The notes under the pieces were generated by a model. The model searched no databases. It worked only from the letters and a program-made list of their open reading frames with translations, and had not been told where the DNA came from. From Gammaproteobacteria bacterium (GTDB taxonomy: Bacteria > Pseudomonadota > Gammaproteobacteria > GCA-001735895), in NCBI GenBank assembly GCA_003231795.1, contig QIJI01000385.1, forward strand, positions 1 to 14,126: DNA of 14,126 nt, read 5' to 3'. The translations under genes were made by a program, and so were the position numbers. Shown here piece after piece: positions 13,241 to 14,126 of the stretch. Positions within the stretch are counted from its first letter, which is position 1. Each line of letters begins with the position of its first letter.

Positions 13241-14089
13241 ATGAGTGAAACACTGCAACTGCATTCGCCAGCCAAACTGAACCTGGTTTTAAACATTAGC
13301 GGACGTCGCGACGACGGATATCACCTGCTTGAAACCGCGTTTCAGTTTATTGATCTCTGCGATTTTATCGAACTAACAGTCACCCGTGACGGTAGTATCA
13401 CCCGACCCGCAAGCAACAGTCCGGTGAGCGAAGCGGATGATCTCATGATTGTAGCCGCACGCCTGTTACAAAAGCGTTATGGCACGAGCCTCGGTGTCGA
13501 GCTGAAAATTGATAAACGCATTCCGGTTGGCGGTGGTCTCGGTGGTGGAAGCTCAGATGCGGCGAGTTGCCTGTTGGCATTAAATCAGCTGTGGCAATTG
13601 AATCTGACACTTGATGACCTGGCCGCAAATGGACTGGAACTCGGGGCCGATGTTGCGGTGTTTGTGCGGGGTCGGGCGGCCTGGGCAACAGGTGTTGGTG
13701 AATTGCTGCAGCCGATCGAGCCGGAGTTGCATTATTTTCTCGTAATCGACCCGAAAGTGTCTGTTTCGACTGCAGAAATATTTGCCGCGCAGGAATTGAC
13801 ACGCACTAACGATCCACTCACAATACGCGCCTTTCTGCAGGGTGCGGGTAGCAATGTGTGCGAACCCGTGGTGCGAAATCGGTATCCGCAGGTAAGTGCC
13901 GCAATTGACTGGTTGAATCAGTATGCCAGCAGCAGGATGTCGGGTACCGGTGCTTGTGTGTTTGCTGCCTTTGATAGCCTTGAACAGGCAGACGATGTAA
14001 AATCGCGTGTTCCGGAAAAGTGGGATGCTTTTGTCGCAAAAGCGATGAATGTCAATCCGGTGCATCAGCAACTGGGATTGCTGAAATAG
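13241..14089 (+). CDS. ispE: 4-diphosphocytidyl-2-C-methyl-D-erythritol kinase (IspE)
   Basis: A GHMP-family kinase that phosphorylates CDP-methylerythritol at the 2-hydroxyl in the MEP pathway of isoprenoid synthesis. I chose the ATG at 13241 because it gives 282 residues, the family length, and the canonical N-terminus ...HSPAKLNLVLNI. An in-frame start 72 bp earlier lies inside lolB and adds a non-conserved leader. Lys12 is the conserved active-site lysine. The ATP loop PVGGGLGGGSSDAA is at 95-108, and the catalytic aspartate is D137 in GADVAVFVRGRAAWATGVGE; most homologues read GADVPFFV. The C-terminal MSGTGACVFAAF motif is present. The start comes one base after the lolB stop, with no separate ribosome binding site, so coupling is likely. 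Confidence 0.95.
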   Translation: MSETLQLHSPAKLNLVLNISGRRDDGYHLLETAFQFIDLCDFIELTVTRDGSITRPASNSPVSEADDLMIVAARLLQKRYGTSLGVELKIDKRIPVGGGLGGGSSDAASCLLALNQLWQLNLTLDDLAANGLELGADVAVFVRGRAAWATGVGELLQPIEPELHYFLVIDPKVSVSTAEIFAAQELTRTNDPLTIRAFLQGAGSNVCEPVVRNRYPQVSAAIDWLNQYASSRMSGTGACVFAAFDSLEQADDVKSRVPEKWDAFVAKAMNVNPVHQQLGLLK

Positions 14090-14099
14090 AGAGATTTAT

Positions 14100-14126
14100 T
14101 GGGCCGTCGCCAAGCGGTAAGGCACC
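14100..14126 (+). tRNA. tRNA-Gln, 5' part only (cut by window end)
   Basis: The first 27 bases fit a bacterial glutamine tRNA: an acceptor arm beginning TGGGCCG, then TCGCCAAGCGGTAAGGCACC, which is the D-arm sequence of tRNA-Gln in E. coli. The anticodon lies beyond the window. It starts 10 bp after the ispE stop, and in Pseudomonas a tRNA-Gln likewise lies between ispE and prs. Confidence 0.9.

Noticed and set aside
13580..14071. 163-codon frame antisense to ispE
   Set aside because: It lies within the conserved GHMP kinase and has no family resemblance.

Overview
The window is chromosomal DNA from a gammaproteobacterium, probably a free-living one outside the enterics. The genes run at roughly 50% G+C. 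The order prmC / prfA / hemA on the minus strand, divergent from lbcA / lolB / ispE / tRNA-Gln on the plus strand, matches the arrangement I know from Pseudomonas. No phage, transposase, CRISPR array or defence genes are visible.

Layout, left to right. (1) The 3' two thirds of uvrD, then a 3-hydroxyisobutyrate-dehydrogenase-type reductase, both plus strand. The reductase meets a patatin-like lipoprotein head-on, with stop codons overlapping by 4 bp. (2) An AT-rich gene-free stretch (3485-4053, about 30% G+C at its core) holding a 17-bp palindrome, a possible small RNA with an intrinsic terminator, and a 128-bp palindromic element, A1. (3) A tight minus-strand unit read prmC, a small HMA-like protein, a FetB-type membrane protein and a membrane-anchored SRPBCC/GyrI-like protein. 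(4) A gene-poor stretch (7011-7445) with a second compact small-RNA candidate, palindromic element A2, and a cluster of short inverted repeats. (5) A minus-strand unit hemA, prfA and an SDR dehydrogenase, with palindromic element B filling the prfA-SDR gap. (6) A divergent promoter region, then lbcA, lolB, ispE and the first 27 bases of tRNA-Gln.

Functions. hemA starts tetrapyrrole synthesis from glutamyl-tRNA. prfA and prmC form a translation-termination pair (RF1 and its GGQ methyltransferase). lolB inserts lipoproteins into the outer membrane. The gene before it encodes a TPR lipoprotein resembling LbcA, partner of the protease CtpA. ispE serves isoprenoid synthesis.

The part most worth a second look is the non-coding DNA. 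Elements A1, A2 and B share three sequence blocks in the same order, while the stems between and around the blocks differ and still pair with themselves. That includes compensatory changes in a central 5-bp hairpin. Both A copies begin exactly at the T-tract of a terminator hairpin that ends a CU-rich small-RNA candidate. Element B folds the SDR start region onto the bases just after the prfA stop. A2 and B also bracket the SDR gene that separates prfA from prmC.
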